In this document: positions 25,408 through 35,232 of the stretch, piece after piece
How the letters are laid out: each line of letters begins with the position of its first letter
Position numbering within the stretch: the stretch's first letter is position 1
Assembly (NCBI RefSeq): GCF_018257575.1
Contig: NZ_JAERJP010000011.1
Coordinates: forward strand, 124,001-188,000
Length of the DNA stretch: 64,000 nt
Source of the DNA: Tatumella sp. JGM91
Lineage (GTDB): Bacteria > Pseudomonadota > Gammaproteobacteria > Enterobacterales > Enterobacteriaceae
Reading direction: 5' to 3'
Position numbers and translations under genes: made by a program
Notes under the pieces: generated by a model
Told to the model about the DNA's origin: nothing
The model's database searches: none
What the model saw: only the letters and a program-made list of their open reading frames with translations

Positions 25408-27285
25408 TTAACGGCTGAAATCCCTGTCTTTAATAATGCGCAGGGGTTCGATATCGCTTTCTTTTTTAATCACCAGTGTCGGGTCGGAACGCAGACAGGC
25501 TCCGCCATAGTGGCCGCCGACCGTAAAGGTACAGACCTGAATATAGCGTCCGGCCACCTGCGGTAAACACCATAGCTGCTGATAAATATTAGTCTGATGA
25601 GCAAATTTACCGGCAGTCTCATCCAGCATTTGCTCCTGATGGCTGACCAGCCCGATATTACTGCCACAGCGCCCGCCGATAGGTTTGATGGCGTAGCCGG
25701 TCTGTTGCAGTTCCTGATTTACGGTGAAATCTGTATCCAGCAGGTATTTATGATGCGGAAACAGGGACCAGAGGATCGGCAGGATAGCTTTATTGCTCGG
25801 AATAACAGTCCACAGGGGTTCAAATACCATCACCTCTGGCCGTAATAACACATCCATCAGCCGCACCTGATCGGCTTCACCGGTACGTACCGGCAGGGTA
25901 GCGGTGGCATCGTTTTCTGTTTCCTGACGCAGCTGTTCCAGCACCGTTTCCCAGGCCCAGGTTTTCCAGACACAGTTAACTTCCCGCTGGTCATCGTCAA
26001 TCAGTAATCCGGTCGCACTCCAGTGTAACTCACCGAGACCATGAAGAATTTTACTGTCAAAACCGGCATCGGTTAACGCCTGCTGCATCAGTAATGCATG
26101 ATAATTTTCTTCAGCATCCTCGTCCTGCAGAATATGGACAAACGGCAGCGCATCGCTGTGTTTCCAGGCCGCTGAAAGGTTTTCCACCAGCCGGCGACAG
26201 GGATCTTTTCCGGCACTGACTCCGCCCTGTTGCGCCCATTTCCCGAGGATCACTCCGGCTTCCGTATGACATGAAGCAGAATCGGCATTGTATTCGTACA
26301 CTTTCAGCCCGCGTTCATCCAGACAAAAATCAAGTCGTCCGGTCACCATATGGTGACGCCGCCGCTGCCATGACAGACGCAGCCGTGGCCAGAGGATTTC
26401 CGGGATATCAAACAGGCGCAACAGGGCATCATCCCGTAACACCTTATCGGTAGCGTGCAGGTACATCAGATGCAGTTCGTTGGTTGCCCTAATCAGTTCC
26501 TGTTCGGCACTGCGTGAAAGGGTGAAATACTGGTGAGGATCGGCGTTAATTATATGACCATGGCTGGCACGGATATAGGCCGACTGAACAGGATCGTCTT
26601 CATTCAGCCACGGACCGGAAAACTGGCCGTTATCCCTGATTCTGTGCGGGTGGATTGCCAGTAATTTACCGGCAGTCACCGGTTCCGGCAGGCTGTCACT
26701 GTTATCACAGGTCTGTATCATCCAGCCGAGGATTTGCGTATCGTCAAAGGTATCATCAATAAAAAACAGGCCATTCTGTCGGCGCAACGGCAGTTGCCGG
26801 GTCCACTGTTGTCCCGCGGGCAGCGGACTGTGGATAACATTCTGTTCGACAATTTGCACTTTATCGGCAAATACCCGCGTAATCATCGCGACGTGGCCGG
26901 TATCAGCAAATTCGCCGCCCTGTTGCCAGATTAATAATGCACCCGATACAGGAGGGCGCGGACAGCCGTTGGCAAAGGCCTGCAACGGCAGAATATCGTC
27001 ATTGATGACCTGGCGCAGAAAACGCAGAGAAAAAATCTCATAAGCCATTCTGACATCGGTAAACACCATACCGTAATTGAGATACAGAAAACGTCTGGCA
27101 AATTCCACGCACTGCCATTTGTAGCCCATAAATTCATTACCGAGGAAACTGCGTAATGACGAGTCATCCGGATACTCTTCACTGTCCAGTGAGTCGTAAT
27201 CGGAGGAGTAAATCGCTACGCCGCCGGGCGCGTAACCGAGCAGGGTACCGAACGGGGCGTGATTATTAGTGAGATCCACAGTCAT
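25408..27285 (-). CDS. gss: Bifunctional glutathionylspermidine synthetase/amidase
   Basis: The protein both makes glutathionylspermidine from glutathione, spermidine and ATP and hydrolyses it again. The 625 residues match E. coli Gss (619). The N-terminal CHAP amidase domain (about 1-195) has the catalytic Cys59 in KWQCVEFARRF and His in DTGHVAMI. The C-terminal ATP-grasp synthetase domain (about 205-620) has LRLSWQRRRHHMVTGRLDFCLDERGLKVYEYNAD and the glycine-rich IGGRCGSNIGLVSH. It is monocistronic and converges with budR. Confidence 0.96.
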   Translation of the reverse strand: MTVDLTNNHAPFGTLLGYAPGGVAIYSSDYDSLDSEEYPDDSSLRSFLGNEFMGYKWQCVEFARRFLYLNYGMVFTDVRMAYEIFSLRFLRQVINDDILPLQAFANGCPRPPVSGALLIWQQGGEFADTGHVAMITRVFADKVQIVEQNVIHSPLPAGQQWTRQLPLRRQNGLFFIDDTFDDTQILGWMIQTCDNSDSLPEPVTAGKLLAIHPHRIRDNGQFSGPWLNEDDPVQSAYIRASHGHIINADPHQYFTLSRSAEQELIRATNELHLMYLHATDKVLRDDALLRLFDIPEILWPRLRLSWQRRRHHMVTGRLDFCLDERGLKVYEYNADSASCHTEAGVILGKWAQQGGVSAGKDPCRRLVENLSAAWKHSDALPFVHILQDEDAEENYHALLMQQALTDAGFDSKILHGLGELHWSATGLLIDDDQREVNCVWKTWAWETVLEQLRQETENDATATLPVRTGEADQVRLMDVLLRPEVMVFEPLWTVIPSNKAILPILWSLFPHHKYLLDTDFTVNQELQQTGYAIKPIGGRCGSNIGLVSHQEQMLDETAGKFAHQTNIYQQLWCLPQVAGRYIQVCTFTVGGHYGGACLRSDPTLVIKKESDIEPLRIIKDRDFSR

Positions 27286-27523
27286 ACTTTTGCCTTATGC
27301 CTTACAGAAAAGCAGCCGCTAATCGCTGCTGTTCACAGAGAGCACCGCCGCAGTCACCTGAAGACGGGCTGACGGCGGCACATTGGCCCGGAGCAAGGTG
27401 CTGTGCCGGATGGACAGCAGATGGGGCGGGTATTATCAGCATAGCACTGTTTTCTGCCGGCGGAACCTCGATCCCCTTCCGGTAATTAAGTGACAGTGTC
27501 ACTCATTGTCTGCCGGAGGCCGT

Positions 27524-29188
27524 TCAGAGGGCGATAGTCAGTTCACCGAGCTTACTGACCAGTGCCATATTCTCCCGGTAGTCCACCGGGCAGGCGATGA
27601 CTGTCACGCCGTCTTCTGCGAGGGCACGGTTCAGTGCCGGTAACAGCTGTGCTGCTTCGGCGATCAGACAGCCGCGAGCCCCGAAGCTCTGCGCATATTT
27701 CACAAAGTCCGGGTTACCAAAATCCACCGAATCATGGGCACCTTCTTCCATATCCATTTTCCATTTAATCAGTCCGTAGCTGCCGTCTACCCAGACCAGC
27801 ACCACCAGCGGGATCTGTTCACGTACCGCTGTTTCGATCTCCTGAGAGTTCATCATAAAGCTGCCGTCACCCATTACCGCCAGCACTTTACGCTGTGGAA
27901 AAGCCAGCCTGGCCGCCAGCGCGCCGGGTAAAGAAAAAGCCATCGTTGACAGGCCGTTCGAGGTCAGGCAGGTCAGAGGCTGCCAGGCCGGGTATAGGCG
28001 GGATACCCACATTTTTATTGCCCCTGTATCGGCCAGCACAATATCATCATCCCCCATCGCAGCGCGGATATCCGCGACTATCCGCTGAGGTTTGAGGGGA
28101 AAGCTGTCATCCTGCTGACCGTTATCCAGCTCCTGCTGGCGTAACTGACGAATACGGGCGGTAGCCGGCTGACTGTGTAACGGTGCTTCCCCCAGTGCCC
28201 GGCCCAGGGCCTGCAGACTGAGGGTAATATCGGCCACAATACTGATATCCGCCACATAATGCTGATCGGTATCCGGAAGGAACGTATTGATATGGATGAT
28301 TTTTTTATCAGCATCCGGGTTCATTCGCTGGGGGGCGAACTCCTGTAACTCATAACCGACAGACAAAATCAGGTCGGCCTGATCGAACGCGAAGTTTTCG
28401 TAATCATGACGCATAAACCCCATAACACCCAGCGCCTGTGTACTGCGGTCACTGATCACCCCTTTTCCCATAAAAGTGGTGGCGACAGGCAGCTGGTAGT
28501 GTTCCGCAAAATGGGTCAGGGCCTCAGAAGCGCGGTTACGGGCGACGCCGTGGCCTGCCAGAATCACCGGGAAGCGGCTGTTACGCAGTAATTCTGCCGC
28601 CTGATGTATCGCGGCATCTTCCGGGGCTGAGCGGCCTGTCACTGAGGGCATTAACGGGGTGAGTGTTGCGTCCACCGGCATGGCTTCAACATCCTGAGGC
28701 ACCGCCAGATAAGTGGCGCCGGGACGTTCCTGCTGGGCCAGCTGAAAGGCTTTACGCACCATTTCGGCGGTGGCGGCCGGGGTATAAATAGTCTCAGCCC
28801 AGTGGGTTACCGGCCTGAACATGGCGACAAGGTCGATAATCTGATGTGATTCTTTATAAATCCGGTTCAGACCGACCTGGGCAGAAATAGCCACCAGCGG
28901 ACTGGAATCGGTCTGGGCATCGGCGGTTCCCAGCAGCAGATTAATTGCCCCGGGGCCGAGGGTTGCGGTACAGACACCGGCTTTTCCGGTCAGGCGGCCA
29001 TAAATATCGGCCATAAACGAGGCTGCCTGTTCATGACGTACCAGGATAAAACGTATTTTATCGGAAGCGGTGACAGCCCTGACAAACTTAATATTTTCCT
29101 CACCCGGAATACCAAACACATATTCCACCCCTTCTGCTTCGAGACAGGACACCATAAATTCTGCGACATTGCTGGTTTGAGTCGTCAT
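27524..29188 (-). CDS. Acetolactate synthase-like ThDP enzyme (large-subunit type, alone)
   Basis: Thiamin-diphosphate enzyme of the acetohydroxyacid-synthase/AlsS group, 554 residues. It has the catalytic Glu in [33 protein letters not shown], and the ThDP motif VMGDGSFMMNSQEIETAVREQIPLVVLVWVDGSYG. It differs clearly from budB in the same window and has no ilvN/ilvH-type small subunit next to it. An AEC-family organic-acid exporter/importer gene lies 51 bases upstream on the same strand, so the pair may handle pyruvate or a related 2-oxo acid. The product could be acetolactate or another carboligation or decarboxylation product. Confidence 0.82.
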   Translation of the reverse strand: MTTQTSNVAEFMVSCLEAEGVEYVFGIPGEENIKFVRAVTASDKIRFILVRHEQAASFMADIYGRLTGKAGVCTATLGPGAINLLLGTADAQTDSSPLVAISAQVGLNRIYKESHQIIDLVAMFRPVTHWAETIYTPAATAEMVRKAFQLAQQERPGATYLAVPQDVEAMPVDATLTPLMPSVTGRSAPEDAAIHQAAELLRNSRFPVILAGHGVARNRASEALTHFAEHYQLPVATTFMGKGVISDRSTQALGVMGFMRHDYENFAFDQADLILSVGYELQEFAPQRMNPDADKKIIHINTFLPDTDQHYVADISIVADITLSLQALGRALGEAPLHSQPATARIRQLRQQELDNGQQDDSFPLKPQRIVADIRAAMGDDDIVLADTGAIKMWVSRLYPAWQPLTCLTSNGLSTMAFSLPGALAARLAFPQRKVLAVMGDGSFMMNSQEIETAVREQIPLVVLVWVDGSYGLIKWKMDMEEGAHDSVDFGNPDFVKYAQSFGARGCLIAEAAQLLPALNRALAEDGVTVIACPVDYRENMALVSKLGELTIAL

Positions 29189-29239
29189 ACAACACCTCCG
29201 GGAGACTGGTTATCAGGTAACCCTGGTGCGGAATGCTAG

Positions 29240-30169
29240 CTACCCCCCGAGGTAGTATAATAATCCGCCCATGGTCAGAATTGAGAACAGAGTACTGAAG
29301 AAAAGAATCGACGCCATTTCCTGCTCTGCGGTTTTATACTGCACCGCCAGGATGACGCAGACTGAGGCGGTGGGGATGGCCATACTGATCACCGATAAAT
29401 CGAGCGTCTGCTTATCCGCATGCATCCACAGGGCAAGGGCCATAATCACCAGCGGTAAAATAATATTTTTGGCAATCACTGACAGGATAACGCCGCGGTT
29501 AAAAACCACATGGTAGGAATAAAGAATAACCCCGGAGGCAAACAGAGCAACACCGCCGGTGGTGCCGCCCAGCAGCTGTAATGCATTGCGGAACTGATCG
29601 GGAATATGCAGGTTGCACAGCAGTAACACCAGCGCCAGCAGCGGGGCCCACACCACCGGTTCTTTTAGCGTATGCACAATATGCTGTATAAATCCGGCGT
29701 CTTTTCTGTCAGGTGCGCCAGAGGAAAGTATCAGTAACGTCAGCGGTACCTGGAACAGGTTCATAATAATGCTGCACAGGGCGATCGGCAGGGTACTGAT
29801 GGTGCCGTATAAATGGCCGAGTACCGGAACACCGACAAAAGGCACCGCCGGGCCGGCGATTGCCAGAGCCAGTAACGCGGCAACCCCCGCGGCCTGGCGA
29901 AACACCAGCCGTGCCAGCAGAAACACCAGTAAATATCCGCCAGCCATCCCTGCCAGCAGAATCAAGGCAATTGTTCCTTGTGAGAGCAACACGGACCGCG
30001 ATAATCCCATCATTCCGGCAAATAATGTCAGGGGCAGTGCATACAGCATCACCATCCGGTTCAGAACCGCGCCTTGCCCGGCGTCAAAATCATGGTGCCA
30101 TCCGGCGACAAACCCCAGCATCAGCGTTACAACAATCGGTAACAGAGCCGCAATTATCAATTCAATCAC
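29240..30169 (-). CDS. AEC (auxin efflux carrier) family transporter
   Basis: Inner-membrane carrier of 309 residues with about ten hydrophobic helices in two repeats. The N-terminal pattern (IELIIAALLPIVVTLMLGFVAGW) and the C-terminal MAIPTASVCVILAVQYKTAEQEMAS segment are typical of the family, which includes malonate (MdcF) and malate (MleP) transporters. It precedes the acetolactate-synthase-like gene in what looks like a two-gene operon. Substrate uncertain; a mono- or dicarboxylate is likely. Confidence 0.85.
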   Translation of the reverse strand: MIELIIAALLPIVVTLMLGFVAGWHHDFDAGQGAVLNRMVMLYALPLTLFAGMMGLSRSVLLSQGTIALILLAGMAGGYLLVFLLARLVFRQAAGVAALLALAIAGPAVPFVGVPVLGHLYGTISTLPIALCSIIMNLFQVPLTLLILSSGAPDRKDAGFIQHIVHTLKEPVVWAPLLALVLLLCNLHIPDQFRNALQLLGGTTGGVALFASGVILYSYHVVFNRGVILSVIAKNIILPLVIMALALWMHADKQTLDLSVISMAIPTASVCVILAVQYKTAEQEMASILFFSTLFSILTMGGLLYYLGG

Positions 30170-30659
30170 AATATTCTCCCTGCAGATAAGCCGGTGACAT
30201 TATTTAGCATGCTGTCCGCGGCCGGCAGCAACCTATAAAGTAGTCCTGATTGACAGTTCTGTATACGGACTGAAACGGGCGCGGGCACAAACCTCCGGCA
30301 GTTATGTTGTAAGGTAAATAAATATTATCCGTGGCCATCGCCGGATAAACGCAGTGTTATATGCGCTGATCAATGCCTGACAGCAGGGACTGCTGCTAAG
30401 GGCGGGGGGCCGCAGAGTGCAGGGCTGGTCGGCAACAGGGATACTTTCAGCCAGGCGGATAAATTAATGTAAGCTGAGGTGTCAGGGCCTGTTGCCTCTG
30501 CCGGCTTCAGCTCAGAGTGTTGCGGCCGGTGTTTTTCCGCAAGCGGCTGATAAATTACCGCTGCAAATCCTCCTGGCGGAGACTATATTTACTGCACGGT
30601 AACCCTAATACCGTTATCCATCCCGTATAATTCTGTTTACTGATCCGGAAGATAATACT
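30170..30659. other. Divergent intergenic region, AEC transporter and cbpA
   Basis: About 490 bases without a gene that I can support. It must hold promoters for both flanking genes. A GGAAGAT ribosome site lies just before cbpA. I found no palindromic operator or RNA gene. Confidence 0.5.
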
Positions 30660-31592
30660 ATGGAATTAAAGGATTATTATGCCATCCTGGGCGTTGAACG
30701 TACCGACGACCTGAAAGCGATTAAAACGGCTTACCGGCGGCTGGCCCGCAAGTACCACCCTGATGTCAGCACCGAAAAAGATGCTGAAACGCGGTTTAAA
30801 GAAATCGCTGAAGCTTATGAAGTCCTCAAAGATCAACAACGCCGCGAAGAATATGACCAGCTGTGGCAGCACCGTAACGATCCCCGTTTTAATGCACACC
30901 AGTCTGGCGGACAGTCTCAGCACAGCTACGGTGACGAGCACAGTGCCGATTTCTCTGATTTCTTTAGTTCGATGTTCGGCCAGCAGGGCCGCCAGTCTCG
31001 TCAGCAGCGTCCGCAACGCGGACAGGATATTGAAACCGAAGTTGCTGTGTTTCTGGAAGAAGCACAAACCGGTGAAACCCGGACTATCCGTTATACACTG
31101 CCGGAGTATGACGTCTTTGGCTCAGTGATCCGCGAAACCCCTAAAACGCTGAAGGTGAAAATTCCTGCCGGGGTCGGTGACGGCGAGCGTATCCGGCTGA
31201 AAGGGCAGGGAGCACCGGGGAGTGCCGGCGGACCGGCGGGCGACCTCTATCTGGTGGTCCGTATTGCGCCGCACCCGTTATTTGATGTGGTGGGTAATGA
31301 TCTGGAAGTGGTATTGCCTCTCGCCCCCTGGGAAGCGGTACTGGGGACCAAAGTGGCGTTACCCACCCTGCATGACAGCATTCTGCTGACCATCCCTGCC
31401 GGTACTCAGGCCGGTAAACGCCTGAGACTGAAAGGGAAAGGATTATCCGGTAAAAAACAGCAGGGGGATTTGTACGCAGTGATCAAAATAGTGGTCCCTG
31501 CAACCACGGATGAAAAAAGCCGTGAGTTATGGCAACAGCTGGCGGAAGCCGGATCCGGCTACGATCCGCGGCAGGGATGGGGGAAAAAATAA
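30660..31592 (+). CDS. cbpA: Curved DNA-binding protein CbpA (DnaJ-like co-chaperone)
   Basis: Stationary-phase DnaK co-chaperone that also binds curved DNA as a nucleoid protein. The J domain (about 1-70) includes the HPD motif in [13 protein letters not shown]-rich linker (about 75-120) and two beta-sandwich substrate domains follow, with [23 protein letters not shown] and RLKGKGL. Length 310 matches E. coli (306). Its stop overlaps the cbpM start by one base (TAATG). Confidence 0.96.
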   Translation: MELKDYYAILGVERTDDLKAIKTAYRRLARKYHPDVSTEKDAETRFKEIAEAYEVLKDQQRREEYDQLWQHRNDPRFNAHQSGGQSQHSYGDEHSADFSDFFSSMFGQQGRQSRQQRPQRGQDIETEVAVFLEEAQTGETRTIRYTLPEYDVFGSVIRETPKTLKVKIPAGVGDGERIRLKGQGAPGSAGGPAGDLYLVVRIAPHPLFDVVGNDLEVVLPLAPWEAVLGTKVALPTLHDSILLTIPAGTQAGKRLRLKGKGLSGKKQQGDLYAVIKIVVPATTDEKSRELWQQLAEAGSGYDPRQGWGKK

Positions 31593-31900
31593 TGGCTACC
31601 GTCAATATCCGCTTTACGGTCACTGAATTTTGCCAGCATACCGGACTGTCCCGGACCGAACTGACGGAGATTATCGGGCTGGGTGTACTCCGTCCGGCAG
31701 AGCAGGAGACTCCGTCCGAGGAATGGCGCTTCGATGACCAGGCGATCGCTGCCTTTCACCGGGCACAGCGTCTGCAGCGTGAGCTGGAGCTGGACTGGCC
31801 GGGGATTGCCGTCGCATTATCATTACTGGACCGGATTGACCGGCTGGACAGGGAAAACCGCCGCCTCAGTCAGCGATTATTACGTTTTATTGCCGATTAA
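31592..31900 (+). CDS. cbpM: CbpM, modulator of CbpA
   Basis: Small MerR-helix-like protein that binds the CbpA J domain and blocks its co-chaperone and DNA-binding activity. The ATG at 31592 overlaps the cbpA stop, giving 102 residues against 101 in E. coli. Conserved parts are [26 protein letters not shown] and [28 protein letters not shown]. Confidence 0.94.
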   Translation: MATVNIRFTVTEFCQHTGLSRTELTEIIGLGVLRPAEQETPSEEWRFDDQAIAAFHRAQRLQRELELDWPGIAVALSLLDRIDRLDRENRRLSQRLLRFIAD

Positions 31901-31941
31901 TCCCGGCTGTTTCGGCCCCCTGATATGCACAGGAATCTGAG

Positions 31942-32865
31942 ATGACGATGATGCGGAGCGATAAAATGGGCAAAAAACTGTATCTTTTGCAGGTCACTAC
32001 GCCGGGCCGGATCCTTGAACTGGATCCTGACACTGGCGGATTACGAACCCTGGTTGCCGGGCTTAACACCCATCCGGACGGTATTGCAATCGATCCTCTG
32101 AACCGGCGCCTGTTTGTGACTTATATGGGGGCTGCGACCCGCGCCGATAGTTCGGAGTTTTTCCAGGCCGACGGGCGACTGGAGTCGATGACCACAGAAG
32201 GCCGTGATCGTCGTCTGCTGGCGGGAAACGGGATCTTTGTTACCGGTAAGCAGTTAATCCATGATGCGGAAAACGGTCTGTTGTACTGGTGTGACCGTGA
32301 AGGAATGCGGGTTTTCTGTGCCAGGGAAGATGGCAGTGACCTGAAGGTGCTGGTACAAACCGGCCTGTTTCCGGCCGATAGCGGCGACTATACCCGGCAT
32401 TGTGTGGGGGTGGCGATAGACAATCAGCAGGGCTATATTTACTGGACCCTGAAAGGGCCGCCGAAAGGGGGACAGGGACAGATCTTACGTGCCGGGCTGA
32501 GGCTGCCCCGCGGTTCAGAAGCCAGTAATCGTCCGGATATTGAAGTCATGCTGTCAGGACTGCCGGAACCGATTGACCTGGACTATGATGCTGCCCGCGG
32601 GATCATGTACTGGACGGATCGTGGTGACGACGCCAGCGGGGGGAACTCTCTGAACTGTGCCCGGCTGGTGGATGGCCGTTTGACCGACCACCAGATCCTG
32701 GCGCGCGGGTTACAGGAAGCGATAGCCCTGGTCAGAGATGCGGACAACCGCCGGATGTGGATCACCGACCTCGGCGGTAATGTCTGGGAATATTCCCTGA
32801 GTCAGGGGGGCCCTTTACGCAGTATCGCCAGGCTGGGGGCGCTGACGGGGATTACTTATGGCTGA
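31942..32865 (+). CDS. YWTD/SMP-30-like six-bladed beta-propeller protein
   Basis: The 307-residue product has repeated blade patterns such as HPDGIAIDPLNRRLFVTYMG, LLYWCDREGMRVF, GYIYWTLKGPP and IMYWTDRGDDAS, typical of LDL-receptor YWTD and gluconolactonase-like propellers. No signal peptide is seen, so it is probably cytoplasmic. Start is ambiguous: the first ATG has AGGA 8 bases upstream, while an internal ATG (MGKKLY, 24 bases later) has GGAG at good spacing. Its 3' end overlaps the convergent GntR gene by 14 bases. Function is not known; a sugar-lactone or hydroxy-acid role is possible given the neighbours. Confidence 0.7.
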   Translation: MTMMRSDKMGKKLYLLQVTTPGRILELDPDTGGLRTLVAGLNTHPDGIAIDPLNRRLFVTYMGAATRADSSEFFQADGRLESMTTEGRDRRLLAGNGIFVTGKQLIHDAENGLLYWCDREGMRVFCAREDGSDLKVLVQTGLFPADSGDYTRHCVGVAIDNQQGYIYWTLKGPPKGGQGQILRAGLRLPRGSEASNRPDIEVMLSGLPEPIDLDYDAARGIMYWTDRGDDASGGNSLNCARLVDGRLTDHQILARGLQEAIALVRDADNRRMWITDLGGNVWEYSLSQGGPLRSIARLGALTGITYG

Positions 32866-33580
32866 ATCCGTTGCCGCGGCTATCGGTCCTCATCCGGCGG
32901 CTATAAGCGGCAATGATCACCCGCTCCGAATGATGCAGATAATCACTCAGTAATTCTGCTGCGGTATCCGGTTGTTGCTGTTCCAGCAGAGTGGTGATCT
33001 GCCCGTTCATCGGCAGATAGGGGGAGTGCAGAAACTCAGCATCATCCAGCAGACCAAACGCCAGCCGTAATTCAGCCAGCAGGTGATCAAACAGTGCAAT
33101 AACACGCGGGCTGTCGGTCAGTTCAGCAATCGCACGGTGAAAGTCCATATTGGCAGTGCCGACCGCTGCCCAGTGTTTTTTTTGCTGATAAGCTTCTGCC
33201 TGGCTGACCGCACTGCGCATCCGTTTCACCGCCGGATGCAGCGGATACGCCAGTGACACAGCCCTGCATTCAATCAGTTTACGTACCCGGTAAATATCAA
33301 TAATCGTTTCCAGTGTCGGGACAATCACACTGACCCCGCGGTGAGGAATATGCTGCAACAAGCCCTCTTTGATCAGCACTCTGAAAGCTTCGCGCAGGGT
33401 GTTCCGCGAGACGTTCAGCTGTTCACAGAGACCGGCTTCTGACAGGTGCATCCCCGGCGCATATTTTCCGTGAACTAATTCATTTCTTAACTGATCGGCA
33501 ATCCGGTCAGCCAGATTTTGTGGGGATAACCCGGGAACAGGAGTATTAACCATAAGCTCTGCAATATTGATGATATTCAC
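32852..33580 (-). CDS. GntR-family regulator, FCD (FadR/VanR) subfamily
   Basis: DNA-binding regulator of 242 residues. The winged helix (about 20-85) includes LSEAGLCEQLNVSRNTLREAFRVLIKEGLL. The all-helical FCD effector domain (about 95-225) has the metal-binding pattern starting NMDFHRAIAEL. Such proteins usually repress transport and catabolism of an organic acid. It is divergent from an MFS carrier plus YcsI-type gene, and a 17-bp palindrome in the intergenic region is the likely operator. Confidence 0.88.
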   Translation of the reverse strand: MNIINIAELMVNTPVPGLSPQNLADRIADQLRNELVHGKYAPGMHLSEAGLCEQLNVSRNTLREAFRVLIKEGLLQHIPHRGVSVIVPTLETIIDIYRVRKLIECRAVSLAYPLHPAVKRMRSAVSQAEAYQQKKHWAAVGTANMDFHRAIAELTDSPRVIALFDHLLAELRLAFGLLDDAEFLHSPYLPMNGQITTLLEQQQPDTAAELLSDYLHHSERVIIAAYSRRMRTDSRGNGFSHK

Positions 33581-33749
33581 TTCACATTCTCATATCAGGC
33601 AGGAAAATGCCAAATAACCCGTCCTGACCAGCGGTTATCCGCTAAATGCACCTTTATGGTGCTATCTGCCCCCTTGCCTGCACTATAAAAGTGCTTCCCT
33701 GGCAGGCCGTTGCGGGCAGAGCCGGTCCGCTAGTGGAACACAGCCCTGA

Positions 33750-33766
33750 ATATTGTTCAACAATAT
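33750..33766. promoter_or_regulatory. Palindromic operator, probable GntR binding site
   Basis: ATATTGTTCAACAATAT is a perfect 17-bp palindrome (8 + 1 + 8) in the 341-base region between the divergent gntR-type gene and the MFS gene. The TTGT-N-ACAA core is of the kind bound by FCD-type GntR regulators. Nothing else is seen in 33581-33921. Confidence 0.65.
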
Positions 33767-33921
33767 GGCTGACGGAGGTAAACAACCGCCTGCAGGGGCA
33801 GGAGAATACTGGCACGGGCCTTGCTTGTGACAGTAAGACAACCAATAAAAATATATGCAGATGACCTGAAAAACGGGCCGTGTGATATACGGCCTGCAAC
33901 ACCGGACGGCAGGGGACGATT

Positions 33922-35166
33922 ATGTGGTTAAAAGAAACAAACAGCAGCGAGCGCAAGACACTGGCGGCGGCATTTATGGGGTACGGGATCGATGCGTTCG
34001 ATTCAATGATCTATACCTTTATGATCCCGACCTTTATTACTCTGTGGGGCATGAGTAAAACAGAAGCCGGATATATTGCAACCGGCGCGCTGATTTCGTC
34101 GGCGATCGGGGGCTGGATAGCCGGAATTCTGGCCGACCGTTATGGCCGTGTCAGGATCCTGCAACTGACCGTATTATGGTTCAGTTTCTTCACCTTATGC
34201 AGTGGCTTTGTCACATCCGCCGAGCAATTGTTATTTACCCGTGTGATGCAGGGGCTGGGTTTCGGCGGAGAGTGGTCGGTCGGGTCAGTACTGATAGCTG
34301 AAATGATCCGTGCGCGGCATCGGGGGAAAGCTGTCGGACTGGTACAAAGCAGCTGGGCGGTTGGCTGGGGTATTGCGGCTATCGCTTACTGGGCAATATA
34401 TGCGCTGGTGGATGCGCAATATGCCTGGAGAGTGCTGTTCTGGGTCGGGGCGTTACCCGCATTACTGCTGGTTTTTCTGCGCCGGCAATTGCAGGATCCG
34501 GAGATTTTTGTTGCTGCCCGCCGTCAGCGGCAGGCCACCGGACAATCTGCCGCCGGTTTTATGCAGATCTTTCATCCGCGGATACTGCGTATTACTCTGC
34601 TGGCCAGTCTGCTGGCAACAGGTATGCAGGGAGCTTATTATTCCGTGACAACCTGGTTGCCGACCTACCTGAAAGCAGAGCGGCACTTGTCGGTACTCAA
34701 TACCAGCGGCTATCTGGTGGTCCTGATTGCCGGTTCGTTTGCCGGGTATCTGACCAGTGCCTGGCTATCGGATTATTTAGGCCGCCGGCGCTGTTTTATT
34801 CTGTTTGCCGTCTGCGCTATTTTGCTGGTGTGCGGCTATACCTTACTGCCGATCACTAACCAGGTGATGATGATCCTCGGTTTTCCGCTGGGCTTTTTCC
34901 TGTCGGGGATTTTCTCGGGAATGGGGGCCTATCTCAGTGAACTTTTTCCCGGCCATATACGTGGTTCTGGTCAGGGGTTTTGTTATAACGCTGGCCGTGC
35001 TATCGGCGCTATTTTCCCGGGGATGGTCGGCTTTCTCAGCGGTTATATCCCGCTGGGGACCGCGATTGGTTATATGGCGGGAGGCAGCTATCTGCTGGTG
35101 ATTATCGCCTGTCTGGCTCTTCCGGAAACCCGTGGGATGGCGCTTAATCAGGATCAGCCATCCTGA
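33922..35166 (+). CDS. MFS transporter, organic-acid/sugar-acid type
   Basis: Inner-membrane proton symporter with twelve expected helices and 414 residues. MFS motif A appears as GILADRYGRVRIL near 70-82, and again as AWLSDYLGRRRCF in the second half. The start AFMGYGIDAFDSMIYTFMIPT is typical of the aromatic-acid/sialate/lactate (AHS/SHS) carriers. It is followed at 66 bases by a YcsI-type hydro-lyase gene and controlled from the divergent GntR side. Substrate unknown, probably a hydroxy- or amino-acid-derived carboxylate. Confidence 0.85.
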   Translation: MWLKETNSSERKTLAAAFMGYGIDAFDSMIYTFMIPTFITLWGMSKTEAGYIATGALISSAIGGWIAGILADRYGRVRILQLTVLWFSFFTLCSGFVTSAEQLLFTRVMQGLGFGGEWSVGSVLIAEMIRARHRGKAVGLVQSSWAVGWGIAAIAYWAIYALVDAQYAWRVLFWVGALPALLLVFLRRQLQDPEIFVAARRQRQATGQSAAGFMQIFHPRILRITLLASLLATGMQGAYYSVTTWLPTYLKAERHLSVLNTSGYLVVLIAGSFAGYLTSAWLSDYLGRRRCFILFAVCAILLVCGYTLLPITNQVMMILGFPLGFFLSGIFSGMGAYLSELFPGHIRGSGQGFCYNAGRAIGAIFPGMVGFLSGYIPLGTAIGYMAGGSYLLVIIACLALPETRGMALNQDQPS

Positions 35167-35232
35167 TCACTGTTTTCGCGGCGCGACAGAAAAAACGGTT
35201 TCGCCGCAAATACCGATATAACGGAGATAAGC

